Shown one piece after another: positions 22,560 to 34,400 of a DNA stretch of 64,000 nt. Both the position numbers and the translations under genes were made by a program. Below the pieces are notes generated by a model, which saw only the letters and a program-made list of their open reading frames with translations, searched no databases and was not told the DNA's origin. Position 1 is the first letter of the stretch. Each line of letters begins with the position of its first letter. Source of the DNA: Chondrosia reniformis (taxonomy: Eukaryota; Porifera; Demospongiae; Chondrillida; Chondrillidae); contig OX359201.1 in NCBI GenBank assembly GCA_947172415.1, positions 930,001 to 994,000 of the forward strand, in the 5' to 3' direction.

Positions 22560-22825
22560 GTATGAGTCATGTGATCTTGTTTATTAATAATCCCACTAGG
22601 ACCCGACCCCGACCCCGACCCCGACCGGATGCGTCCCGCAAAACACAGGTGGATATGGCTAATCGTATATCTACGAAGAGTGAATAAGGATTCGCAAATT
22701 CGAACTTATCTTTTGAAAGATGATCCTTTCAATAAAGTGTATTGTTAATTAGTGCATTTTTAGTTTAGATGGATGAGTGTGTTCAGTAGTACCCGTGGAC
22801 AAGGGGTCTATACTTGCAATTGAGG

Positions 22826-24244
22826 ATGTCTGTTTTACGTGCACATATGCATTCTACGTTGAGATATATATTCGTCTTCTTACTACTAGTCGGTGCATTT
22901 CTGGAGTTGATACTGTTGTTTGACTCTGAAACTTTACAAAGATTCACGATGAGGAATTATGAAAAGAAATTTTCATTCAACTTATTATTTCATTCAAAGA
23001 TAGGATCTACTTTGAAAGCGAAACCCGAAATATCAAAGTTAGATCTAGACCTAGCTGATGCGTATATATCCCTTTTTAGAGCAGATACTCTATGCAAGAC
23101 TGTAGACATATCTAAAAAGCGGCTCGAACAGACTAGGAGACCAATGAAGTCTCTAATTGAATACGCTAAGTGGCACGAGAAGGAACGAGAGAAGTTACTG
23201 TCAAAAGACCCCAAGGAGATTAAAGATCTCAGAACGTTAATTTGGCATTTTAAAGAATATTCTCAATCGGCCGGACTAGCTGACAAAGTCAGAGGAACTA
23301 CTGTTGCCCTGATCTTGGCCATTTTATCAGAACGACTCCTTTTCATTCAATGGAGCAGCCAGCCCTTCCGAACTTCTAGACAGAGAAATATCTTTAAACC
23401 TAACCACATAAACTGGGACATTGATGAAGAGATTTTAACACTTATTGGCAAAAATGCTACAATAGACAATCCTGATTTAACTGCAACATTACATGGGAAT
23501 TATAATGCTTCAAAAAACCCAAATATAATGCAAAACATTTTCAGCTGTGAAGACAGATACCATCACTTATTTTTTGAAACTACGATTCCTATACAAGGTA
23601 TACTGAGTATTTTGAGAGCACACAATGACCTTAAAATGAGAAAGTGTTTCAGACATCCTGAATTGACTCATAAGACTGATGTTATGAATTGGACTTTAAC
23701 AACAGAGGCTTTTCATCTAATTAGTGGTCAATTCAGTCGATATTTGTTCAAATTCAGTGAAAAGGCTCTCACTCGGGCCTCTCATGAACTAATAAACATA
23801 GGAATGAGGATAGACCAAAATTACAGTGTAGTTCATATACGTACTGGATTCTACGGATTGTACAATGAAAAAGATACATTCACAAGATGGAGTAAATTTA
23901 ATCTAACGAGTGAGGAAACTTGGCGAGGATTAGTTAATCGAACTATTGCAAAAAGTGTGAAATCAATTGGACCCAGTGCTCCTGTATTAGTATTGACAGA
24001 TTCAGACCTGGTGAAGGAGTGGGTGAGGAGGGAGTACAAGGGTTCTGTCAAGGTTACTGAAGGTACTGTTGGACACATTGGCCATGGTAAGGAATTGAAA
24101 ATGACCAACAAAGTAGAGGAAATAGAATATCAGACTGGTGCCGAACTGTCCATCATGGCACACTCTCATTTACTTACTACAAGTGTCGGTGGATTTAGTC
24201 AACTTGCCAGTAGCATGTGTTTAATGGCAACTTTATCAATATGA
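22826..24244 (+). CDS. Fucosyltransferase-like type II membrane glycosyltransferase, copy GT2
   Basis: Intronless, 472 aa from the ATG at 22826, almost identical to GT1. Differences: MSVLRAHMHSTLRY against MSVVRAHSTLRN in the tail, Asp to Asn in ILRAHNDL, PSAP against PRAP, and a cluster directly after HIRTGFYGLYNE where GT1 has TVTST and GT2 has KDTFT. Anchor, HIRTG motif and C-terminal block are the same. It keeps the transposon-free promoter. Its stop is 146 bp from the end of the complete QTRT1, tail to tail. Confidence 0.75.
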   Translation: MSVLRAHMHSTLRYIFVFLLLVGAFLELILLFDSETLQRFTMRNYEKKFSFNLLFHSKIGSTLKAKPEISKLDLDLADAYISLFRADTLCKTVDISKKRLEQTRRPMKSLIEYAKWHEKEREKLLSKDPKEIKDLRTLIWHFKEYSQSAGLADKVRGTTVALILAILSERLLFIQWSSQPFRTSRQRNIFKPNHINWDIDEEILTLIGKNATIDNPDLTATLHGNYNASKNPNIMQNIFSCEDRYHHLFFETTIPIQGILSILRAHNDLKMRKCFRHPELTHKTDVMNWTLTTEAFHLISGQFSRYLFKFSEKALTRASHELINIGMRIDQNYSVVHIRTGFYGLYNEKDTFTRWSKFNLTSEETWRGLVNRTIAKSVKSIGPSAPVLVLTDSDLVKEWVRREYKGSVKVTEGTVGHIGHGKELKMTNKVEEIEYQTGAELSIMAHSHLLTTSVGGFSQLASSMCLMATLSI

Positions 24245-24390
24245 AACAAAAAAAGGATTTCTGCCACATATGCATTTTAATTCATTGACTGATCACAAGA
24301 CTTATTTTTCTATCTTATTTTTTATTCTTTATTGACATGTATCTAAAAATATTATATGAAAAAATATAATTAAATAATTATAAAATGGAG

Positions 24391-27300
24391 TTATTCTTTC
24401 TTCTTCTTTGGTGCAATTGTCTCTTCCAGGCTCTCCTCTTCTACCTGAAGTTTGATGCCAACACTACTAAATGCATCTACGGCCCAAGAAGGGTAATTCC
24501 CTTTTGGGTACATTTCCTTCATAAAGTGCCCAACGAATGCTGGAAACTGCTTCTGAAGTATACTGTATCTTAGCTCCTGCATCAAATTTAGCTGAGAAAA
24601 GAGTTGAAAGGATTATAGCTATAAAGATATTGTATATATAGTAGCCTAAGGACATACAAAGGACAAAGGAGATAAAGAATCCCTGTGTCACTGAAGGGTG
24701 GAATTCCCAGAAACAGATGTCTGTCCCAGTGGAGGAGTAGAGAGGTGGATGAAAGGAATTAGAAAATAAGTCAAACTGTATCCTTATTCAAAGCTTATTA
24801 AAATTACAAGACTGATGGTTATAGCCCTATAATTCCTGTATACCATATATGGGTGGAAATTTGACAGAAAGAATAATTGGCAGATTGCTCAATTTTACTT
24901 TGGTGATTTTACTGACAAGACATGCAGTTTTTCTCCTACTTTTTATGTAGTTTGGCGGTTGAAATATTGCACTCAAAGCCACCAATCTCCAGCCATATGG
25001 TATTTTCATCATCACTGCTTGGAAGTAAACTAGTAGGTACCCATTTAATGGCATAGAGCATGATTCCAAGTGCTCCCGTGCATGATTATAACCATTTTAC
25101 ATTATAGCAACCTGTAGACATTTTTGCAATTAACTCTAACTCCTATAGTCTTATCAGACATATGTACACACCTGCAGGGTGAGTACATCTAAAATCTTAT
25201 GTTTGACAGCCATGCATGGTAGGAAAATGGTGAGTTTAGATTATTCATAAATAGAGACCACAGTAGTACAGTAAAGCAACAGCATACGTATATTAGATTA
25301 TCATAACCTTTAAGTTACAAAGCTAGACCTAAGTGAAGGTAATTGGGTCAATTATGTGAGCCAAATCAAGTTACTCATCAGAACGTCTCATTAACCTATA
25401 ACAAACACACTGAACAACCACATGAAAGTGGCAACCATATATGTACGTATATACACAACTAAATGTAGTTAATTAACCCAACTAACAAACTCCCATTAAT
25501 ATACTTTGACAATGTTCTAATATTTGCTTAATTTCTTAAATTAGTGTTGTACCACTTTACTGGTTTCCAGCAAAGTAGCTACGTATATGTGACCAAGAAG
25601 AGTTTACCAGTATAATAATGAGTTGATATTGATGTTGATGTAGTTGATGTGAACTAAGCAGTCATATACAGTACTTTTTGGGTCGGTTGTCCAGACCGGA
25701 TGCTGCAATCGGTAACTCGTGACTACCATTTGAACAAACTTTCCCACTAAAATGACATCACCAGGCATGAGGCGATAACCTTTTACGATTACTGATTGCA
25801 ATGTCCGGGCTGGACAACCGACCCAAAAAGTACTGTATAAGTCTGAGCAACCAATGGAACAGTATTAGTGTAGGTATGTGTGTGTACTCCAACCTGATAG
25901 GCCACGTTGTGGAGCGTGATAAGGTTACATCCAACCGTTTCCTTCCTGGAGATGAGAGTGTGAAGGTGTGATCTGCTGAACCGCTTGCATGTGGAACAGT
26001 TACACTTTGCATCGATGGGATCAAAATCTTTTGCAAATGACTGACTTTTTAGGTTAATCTGACCCCAGGGCACTAGGGCAGAGCCAAACCTCTAACACAA
26101 GGAGGACAAAGAAGGTAAAGATACCGTTAGAAAACTGTCAGAGAGAACTATTTAAATAAGGACGGTCAAAAAACATGGCCACCCTATTAAAATGTACATA
26201 TTATGTGGGGGAAAACAAAATAGAAAAAAAATTGAAGGGGGTATACCAGTCCTGTTCAATGTTTGTTTCTTATTAAAATTTTCAGTATGATTTTCTTCAA
26301 GGAGGGGAGGGGTAAAATATAATCAAAGTCTGCCCCTCCCCTCCCAAAAGAAATTCTGCATTGATATGCATTATATCACTTGCATTGATATGCATATAAA
26401 TAGACATGTTCATGTATGCAGCACTCACAGCTGTTCTGGTCGGATAGACGCAGTCATACATGTCCACACCCAAAGCAGAACATACAACCAAATCAGTCGC
26501 ATAACTGCAGAGTAGCAAATAACAACATAATACATAAATATATATGTATATACTTCCAATATCAGAACATTGAGTAATAATAGTGATAAGCAAACCACAG
26601 ACAAACATCATGAAGAGTAAAAAACATGAAATAAGCAATTGCCAAAAACTGAACCCAGGACAGCTGGTTTGGACCACCAGAGCATTGATCTCATATACAT
26701 GTACTAGTCCCCATTTAATTAGTGGTACATCAAAGAAGAAAAGAGAAGAGCTTGAAAAATGGAGGACTTTGACAAGCTTTTAAACGTCATATTATCAGAC
26801 TATACACTGAATATTAGTATGTACTCATAACCACTGCTAAAGAGTCTCTTAATTTATTTGCATAATTATAATATACTGCTTGTTACATTCTTGCAATTTT
26901 CAGTAAATTAGCCAAAAATTACCTTATTGCTCTCTTATTATGTGGATATCAAATTAATCAGGGAGTGTCTATCAAAAATGGCTATCACTTTAACATAATG
27001 GAAAGCATTGTGATCAAGTAATGAGTAGGAATTTACTCACCCTATTCCCATGGCATATCTAGGCTTATGTTTTGGAAGGTGGTCAGTGCAAAGAGAAATT
27101 ATTCTCCAAAACTGGTTCTTATCTTCACCTCCACTCAAACCTCCAATAGCATAGCCAGGGAGGTCTCTCTTCACCATCTCTATGGAAACAGGTGACAGAT
27201 CACACTACAGTTCAGGTATGAAAAATCAAATACACCATTTTCCTACATGCGATGCCTATTCTGTAAAAAAGCCTATAGGGGAACTAAACCTGAAGAGAAC

Positions 27301-29735
27301 TTTGGATGAAGATACAGGAGTATAAAAATGTCTTACATACTTGATACCTACGTATTACATGAAGCCATACATAAAAAATAATAGGTATACATGTAGTTTA
27401 ATTAGCACTTGGCAACATTAGCTCACCTTGGGCACATGTCTTGCGCAATTCCTCCTGAAGTCCTCCCTGTACTATAGCAAACAGATTTTGATCTTTCGGT
27501 CGCTTGTGAGCTTTTACACATCTAGACATGATACAGTGGAAAAGAAAGAACAGTCAGTATGAAACTGTATACTCGTCCAAAGCTCCAAATGGTTTCTCTC
27601 AGTCTCTAGGGGAAATAGTCTATTCTGTCCTTTATTTTCCCTTGTGTCATGTGATTGTCGACCAACCATATACTTATATGTATAAAAATGTGTTTTAGAT
27701 TGTTTGTCGCCCTTAATCACCCTCATGTGTAGTTAAGTATATGTAATGCATAGAGCCAAATGTCAATTAAATGTCAATTAAGAGATACTCTCTAAGTCTC
27801 TTTATAGAATAAACCATCAAACAGAAACTTTATGACTTCACAACTCATACTAGTGCTATATAGCAGACAAAGGTTAAACAATAATAATAATAATAATAAT
27901 AATAATCTTTAATTGTTCCAATGTATTGAAATAATTAAGTTGTTAGACCATTCATTCAATTCGTAAAAAATTAAATTAAAACCTAAAAGTGAACACAATA
28001 TAGATTTACTTTCAGTATCCCAAATAAAACTGTAATCCATTCTGCCACGCTGCACATATATGTACATCTACTGTATTATAAAGTACAAGTCTTTTGTGTT
28101 ATCTCTCCATAGGCACCAATATATTATAATAATACAGCTGCTTAGTTTTTCTTAATAAGAGGGTTTTACTCTATGCATATTGCACAACCATATTCTTTTT
28201 TCACCTGTCTAACCATCTAATGGATCTTTGCATAGCCTCCTCCACCCGTGGGCCAGTGGTCAACACATGTACCACGTCATCCAGCTGCATGATAATGTCA
28301 GCTCCTATTGTGTTCTGAAGGCAAACAGACTGTTCTGGGGTCAGCAACATCTCACTGTCGTCATGGGGAGACTGGAACTTGACACCTTCCTAAGTATATA
28401 CAATGCAAGCTATAAATACCATTATAATATAAATAATTCAAGAAAGGACTTAGAAACAGAATGGGCACATTGGCATAAAATTCAGGGTATAAAACTCATT
28501 TTAAATTAAGGGATTTTTATTTAGGCCTATTAAGTAAATATATATTATACATATTATATATATAAGTTAATTACAACTTTCTTCCTTATTCAAATAGTTT
28601 CCATGGCAACAGTTTACCAAGGTTCTCTAACACAGTGATGCAAACCTCTGTGATTTCAGCAAGCTTTAAAAGTGACACCATTTGAAATCCACCGCTATCC
28701 TAAATCATTGAGAGACTAATAATAAACATACAAGTAATGTCCAACACAAATCAAAGGCTAGAGCTCTGCACATACTACAACTCACAGTGAGAAGTGACCG
28801 ATCCCATCCCATAAACTTGTGTAGCCCGCCAATCTTATCCAGCAGTTTAGCTCCCTAAATATACAGACGAGCAGCCAATCAAATCAGTTATATACAAACA
28901 TAAAATACAATTGATTTGGTCTTTCCTTATCCCGGAGTAGTCCTGTTCGGAGTGCTAGACAAGTAGACCCAGGATTCCACGGCTCCACCAGTGAGCTGAT
29001 GTCCAAAAACATTTTGCCCTGTCTCTGAGACCCAATATATGTGTGTACTATTCATCTATTACTTAAATTGTTTATCCAAACCATAGGGGAAAATAATCTC
29101 GTTTTTCAACATGCTATATCTACATTAGAGTAAAAGGCCTAGAGGGAACTAAACCTAGAGCTTTGGATAAAACAAAGTGCATGGCAAGGTGTAATAATGG
29201 AGACATACACAGTAAATTGCACCATAGATAGAGTCGTATATCTATGATTGCACAAGAGACATACGTAGTACATTGCACCATAGATAGAGTCGTATATCTA
29301 TGATTGCACAAGAGACATACGTAGTACATTGCACCATAGATAGAGTCGTATATCTATGATTGCACAAGAGACATACGTAGTACATTGCACCATAGATAGA
29401 GTCGTATATCTATGATTGCAAAGGTTTATTGGTAAATAAGGTGACCATTTTCGGTAAATTAGCTTACGAGGCCATAATCAATAAATAAACTATTTTCACT
29501 ACATTAGCCATAAATTCGTATTCCTTACAGGCCTATTTCCCAAGTGGTAGGTATTTCCGAGCAGTATCTGACAATTTAGCTCTTTAAGTTGTTCCGGGGT
29601 CATTCCTTTGAGCGTGCCTTGCGTGCCAACAGGCATAAATACGGGTGTGTCTACTGTAGAGTGAGGCAGAACCATTCTTGCAACCCTCGCCTTCGAAACG
29701 GGACATTCAGCTAATATTTTAAACTCTAGCGCCAT
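24391..29735 (-). CDS. QTRT1: Queuine tRNA-ribosyltransferase catalytic subunit 1
   Basis: Exchanges guanine 34 for queuine in the anticodon of His, Asn, Asp and Tyr tRNAs, working with QTRT2. Nine exons on the minus strand: 29529-29735, 28786-28854, 28646-28699, 28205-28389, 27427-27521, 27041-27179, 26429-26504, 25894-26091, 24391-24591. They sum to 407 aa (human about 403). Motifs in order: [40 protein letters not shown] (general acid/base Asp), [32 protein letters not shown], the nucleophile region [14 protein letters not shown], zinc ligands CNCSTC plus HNVAYQ, and the conserved end [15 protein letters not shown] short Lys/Glu tail follows. The head is single-copy, while exons 5-9 are duplicated at 19132-21822. 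Divergent from GT3 across 276 bp. Confidence 0.96.
25668..25836. mobile_element. MITE with ~45-bp inverted ends in QTRT1 intron 8 (unit 2)
   Basis: Same element as 19971-20143, inherited through the duplication. The right edge reads aaaaagtactgt, without the extra GTAC of unit 1. Confidence 0.85.
29200..29420. repeat. ~56-bp tandem repeat in QTRT1 intron 1
   Basis: Four copies of a unit containing cattgcaccatagatagagt and cgtatatctatgattgcaca, almost identical. The first is truncated and the last ends at gattgcaaagg. Confidence 0.92.
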
Positions 29736-30011
29736 TTCTTATCAATTATCCCCTCAAAATCGATATAGACTATTGCCTCGATCAAAATGGCCGACGGTTG
29801 GAAGATTAAACAACTGTCAACTGCTTTGTTTAGGGTTAGGGGCTTAATATGGAGAGGAGATAACGGTCTAGTTCACGAGATTACCCTTAAAGATTCCGAA
29901 AGTGAGAGTAAAAATTGTGACCAATAGCGTCGCATAGATAGGGGTCTGGTTCACGAGACTACAAAGTTATTAGTGCCAGTCACCTAGCTCAGTCAGTTAA
30001 CCGCCGACACA

Positions 30012-31385
30012 ATGGGTATAAGTTACAGAAGAGCATTCTTTGCTATTATTTTTATAAGTGGAGTCCTATTATTAGTTAATAACTCAAATATTCTGTTCAG
30101 TGAGGATGCTAAAAGTGATCTACGGCCAATCACAATTTCTGGTTCGAAATGGAGGTCCACTTTGGATACAAACAATGATAGGTTAAAAACAGAGCCCGAT
30201 TTGACTGATGACTACGTTTCTCTTTATACAGCTGATCCTTTGTGTAAAACTATAGCAAAAAAGGAACCAATTGGACAGTTAAAGAATCCGATTCTTCTAA
30301 TGCACGTTTTACGAGAATATGCAGAATGGCATAAGAAGGAACGGAAAAGACTGTTGTCAAAAGATTCCGTGAATATTAGAACACTTATTTGGCATTTCAA
30401 AGAATATCCTCAATCGTCTGGACTTGCTGACAAAGTCAGAGGAATTACTTCTGCGCTCATTCTTGCAATTCTGTCAGAACGACTCCTTTTCATTCAATGG
30501 AGCAGCCAGCCCTTCCGAACTTCTAGACAGAGAAATATCTTTAAACCTAATCAAATAAACTGGGACATTGATGAAGAGATTTTAACACTTATTGGCAAAA
30601 AAGCTACAATGGACAATCCTGAATTTGGACCTAGGTTGGTAATGAATAAACAATCCCATGAACCAGAACCATCATACTTGATAGAAAGAATATTTGGTTG
30701 CAAGGCTGAAAGCCAACATGTATTTCTTTGGACGGCTGGTGTGGGCAATCACATACTTTCATTGGTGCAGAAGTATAATTACATTGATCAATGTAGCAAT
30801 TATAGCGAAAGACATAAAACTGGGAAAATTAATTTAAGTGATCAAGCTATGTCGGAGGCCTATAAATTTGGTGAAGTATTCAGTCGATATTTGTTCAATT
30901 TCTGTGAAATGGTACTCACCCGAGCCTCTGAAGAACTAAAGAAGATAGGCATAAGAGTAGATCAAGACTATAGTGTAGTTCATATACGTACTGGATTCTA
31001 TGGACTGTACAATGAAATTGGCCATTCACACACGTGGAATGTACATAATGTAACGAGTGAGGAAACTTGGCGAGGATTAGTTAGTCAAACTATTGCAAAA
31101 AGTGCAAAATCAATTGGACCCAGTGCTCCTGTTTTAGTATTGACAGATTCAGACCTGGTGAAGGAGTGGGTGAGGAGGGAGTACAAGGGTTCTGTCAAGG
31201 TTACTGAAGGTACTGTTGGACACGTCGGTCGAAGAGAGAAAGATTTAACTGATGATGATATTGAGGCAGTAGAATATCAGACTGGTGCTGAACTAGCCAT
31301 AATGGCACACTCTAGTATACTTGTCACTAGTGCTGGTGGATTCGGGAACCTGGCCGCCAACCTTTGTTCAATTCCATTAAATTAA
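30012..31385 (+). CDS. Fucosyltransferase-like type II membrane glycosyltransferase, diverged copy GT3
   Basis: Intronless, 457 aa. Signal anchor at residues 6-25 (RRAFFAIIFISGVLLLVNNS), then luminal domain. It shares GLADKVRGITSALILAILSE, SVVHIRTGFYGLYNE, LVLTDSDLVKEWVRREYKGS and a final TSAGGFGNLAANLC with GT1 and GT2. The N-terminal 100 residues and the middle (around residues 205-290) are poorly conserved. Stretches of near-identical DNA alternate with diverged ones, suggesting gene conversion. The start ATG lies in ccgacacaATGGG. Shares a 276-bp divergent region with QTRT1. Confidence 0.75.
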   Translation: MGISYRRAFFAIIFISGVLLLVNNSNILFSEDAKSDLRPITISGSKWRSTLDTNNDRLKTEPDLTDDYVSLYTADPLCKTIAKKEPIGQLKNPILLMHVLREYAEWHKKERKRLLSKDSVNIRTLIWHFKEYPQSSGLADKVRGITSALILAILSERLLFIQWSSQPFRTSRQRNIFKPNQINWDIDEEILTLIGKKATMDNPEFGPRLVMNKQSHEPEPSYLIERIFGCKAESQHVFLWTAGVGNHILSLVQKYNYIDQCSNYSERHKTGKINLSDQAMSEAYKFGEVFSRYLFNFCEMVLTRASEELKKIGIRVDQDYSVVHIRTGFYGLYNEIGHSHTWNVHNVTSEETWRGLVSQTIAKSAKSIGPSAPVLVLTDSDLVKEWVRREYKGSVKVTEGTVGHVGRREKDLTDDDIEAVEYQTGAELAIMAHSSILVTSAGGFGNLAANLCSIPLN

Positions 31386-31450
31386 ATTTTTATAATTTTA
31401 GAATATCGATATTTTATTTATCGGACGGTCTCCCAGGAGACAATTTCAAA

Positions 31451-34400
31451 ATGGCTGACAGTCGACTATGTTTTTCTGAGGAAAACACGACGCAACATGT
31501 AGAATCGTATGCGGAAATTCTGTCTAAAAAAATGAATAAATTGTAAGCATTTAATATCTATTAAAAGTTAGAAGTTTGTTTCGCTAGCCCCTGTGCCATG
31601 TCATTCACTCCCCTTTCTGTGATAGAACCACCTCTATAGAGAAGGCGAGGTTGGAAGGCGACTACAAGCAAGCGCTATTTAAGCTAAATAAAGCTATCGC
31701 TCTAAATGAAAATAATTCGGACCTCTACACGAAGAGGGGGGAGACTTATTTACGACTAGGAGACTATAATTCTGCCACTGTTAATTTTAAGCATTCTCTT
31801 GCGTTGGATGAGGACCCTGAAAGAACGCGCAGGATTCAGAAAATGCTAACTCTTGCATTTTACCTCAGCGGTCGGGCACTCTTCGACCAATCCATGTATA
31901 AGCTAGCATTAGAAAAGTTTACTGAAGGAGCAGAATTGGATCCGAGTAACATACCGCTGAGAATGCTTTGTGTGGCTTGTCTTCATGAACTGGGAGAAGA
32001 TGACAGGTGCATGGTGCTGATTGAGGACGCCATTGGAGTGGATCCTACAAATCCTGAACTGTATATTATAAAGGCAAGACTGAGCTATTCCACTGGTAAT
32101 GTAAGTGTTAGTGTTGGATTAGTATTATTATTATTATTAGATAATAATAATAATTTGTTAATGGACTTATCGTTATTGTTATTATTGCTGTACATGAAAA
32201 ATCTAAGATACCATTTTCCTACATGCTATACCTATTCTGTAAAAGAGCCTATAGGGGAACTAAACCTGAAGAGAGCTTTGGATGAAGATACAGGAGTCTT
32301 TTCTTCCTTCTTTTCCCTTCTTTCATCTTCTTCTCCACTGGGTCAGACAGCCGTTTCTGGGAATTCCACCCTTCATCAGTGACCCTAGGAGTCTTTGTCT
32401 TTTTCTTTATCTTGATCTTCTGTGAATCCTTGGCTCTGTATATACTATTGATAATATCCCAATAAAATGTTCTGCTAATTTATTGTGTTGTTGTGTATAT
32501 TCTTTGTATGCCCTTCACTTCAAAGGCTAGCTCTTCTTCCTCCTTTCTAGTTCCACAAGTGCTATCATGACATAAAGAAGGCACTGGAGCTGGATGACTC
32601 ACACGAACAAGCTCAGAAGCTCCTTCTTGAGTTGGAGGAGAGTGCAAAGGAAAGGAGGGCAGAAGCTCTTCAGTTGAGTGTCTCCGGAGAGAAGGAACAG
32701 GCAGTCAAGAAGATTTCAACAGCAATTGAAACTGATCCTTCCTCTCCTGAATATCATGTATTTAGGTGAGAGTGAATTGTACCTGTTCCCTGTCTACAAT
32801 GTACGTACGTATGTCCTATAGTTTACCTTTGTATATGTAGCTATAGCTATTCTCACATGTAGTAAAAAGGGAGTTATATTAATTGCACAAAGCCAGTGCC
32901 AAGGCCATCTATGATACCATCTCATATACAGTGTCACTTTGTACATAGACACTTTGCACGTCTGTTTCTGTTTCACAGGGGAACTCTATTTAGGCACCTA
33001 GGGAACTACAACGAGGCTCAGAATGATTTCCACAAAGCCATCCACAAGTGTGGTCATAACGAGGATCACCCAATGTTTAGACTGGCTATGAAGCAACTGG
33101 CATTCACATACAATGATGTAGCAGTTGCACACTACAAGTGAGAAACACGTTTGTGATTGATTGAGTCTTTCTCTCTGTACATTATGAGTAGAAGTAAATA
33201 CGCATAATGACTTGACTAGTTGATATTGTAAAACCTTTAATATTAGCGTGCCATTAATGCTAGCAAAATTAGCGATACGATATCATTCACTAACAATTTA
33301 TGATCACTAAAATGTTTATTATTACTCATGTGCAGTAGTGTGGAGCAAGTATTTACAACAAAATGCTAAATTTAATGGACGCTAATAAGTCATAGGGTAA
33401 AACGCTAAATATAATGGACGTTAATATTAAAGGTTTTACAGTATCTATATATATGTACGTATGTACGTACTTATTTTGGTGTCAGTTTACTGTAAATCCC
33501 TTTATTTAAGCGGAACCAAAAGTTAGCGAAACTGGATTTTACCCCTACATAGCGGAATTTAATATTAGCGACTTACAAGATGCATGGAAGTTTTGTTAGT
33601 TAATTTCAGTAATAAATAATTACAGTAGTACTCCATTTAGTAGTAATACTATATTTAGTGAACTCTAGTTTTAGCGGTAAATGTCAAATTGCTAATATAG
33701 CTAAATTTAATAGCACGCTAATAATAATAATAATAATAATAAGGGATTTACAGTATCCAGAAATGAGTGGTTTGTGTTGTGTGACGTTCTCCATAGGAAA
33801 GATAGAACTGGACAAGCTGTAGAGTTGCTCAACAGGGCAGTGGCAGTAGAGAAAGCTGAACCGTTCCTCTATGTTAACAGAGGAGGTTAGTGGCCACAGG
33901 ACATGAGGTTATATACGTACATACGTATACTCACAGGTATACACACATATACGTACATCACTTCACACCTCTTATCCAACTTCTATATAAACCCCCTACC
34001 ATTCCTCATTTTTCATATTTGCTGATGAAGACCTACGGGTTGAAACGTTCTATTATCAGTAATTTATGTTGCTGTTGCTCAATAATACCTCTGGATTTTA
34101 TCATGATCGCAACAAACAATCCTTATCACTTCATGTACGTACATACGTACATATGTATACACATGTATGGATTATTTCTGTATATAATAATAGCATAATC
34201 AATCTAACACACTAATTTTCTTACATGCTACATCTACTTTAGAGTAAAGGCCTATAGGGAACTAAATCTAGTGAGATCTTTGGATGAGGATACAAAAGTT
34301 TTCTTCTTCTCTTCTCCTGGAGATGTACTTTCTATAATTCTCCAAATTCTACCCTTCATCAGTAACCCTGGGAATCTTTGTCTTAATTCTTCTTGATCTT

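Larger units (their letters stand above)
16436..28118. repeat. Tandem segmental duplication, two units
   Basis: Unit 1 runs about 16436-22407 and unit 2 about 22404-28118, in direct orientation. Each begins in codon 51 of the XK-related gene, passes a fucosyltransferase-like gene and ends in intron 4 of QTRT1. The outer and junction breakpoints all contain ACCA (16436, 22404, 28115), a 4-base microhomology. The units are near-identical outside two large differences: a 713-bp transposon only in unit 1, and about 430 bp present in unit 2 (24697-25190) but reduced to about 65 bp in unit 1 (19431-19495). Confidence 0.95.
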
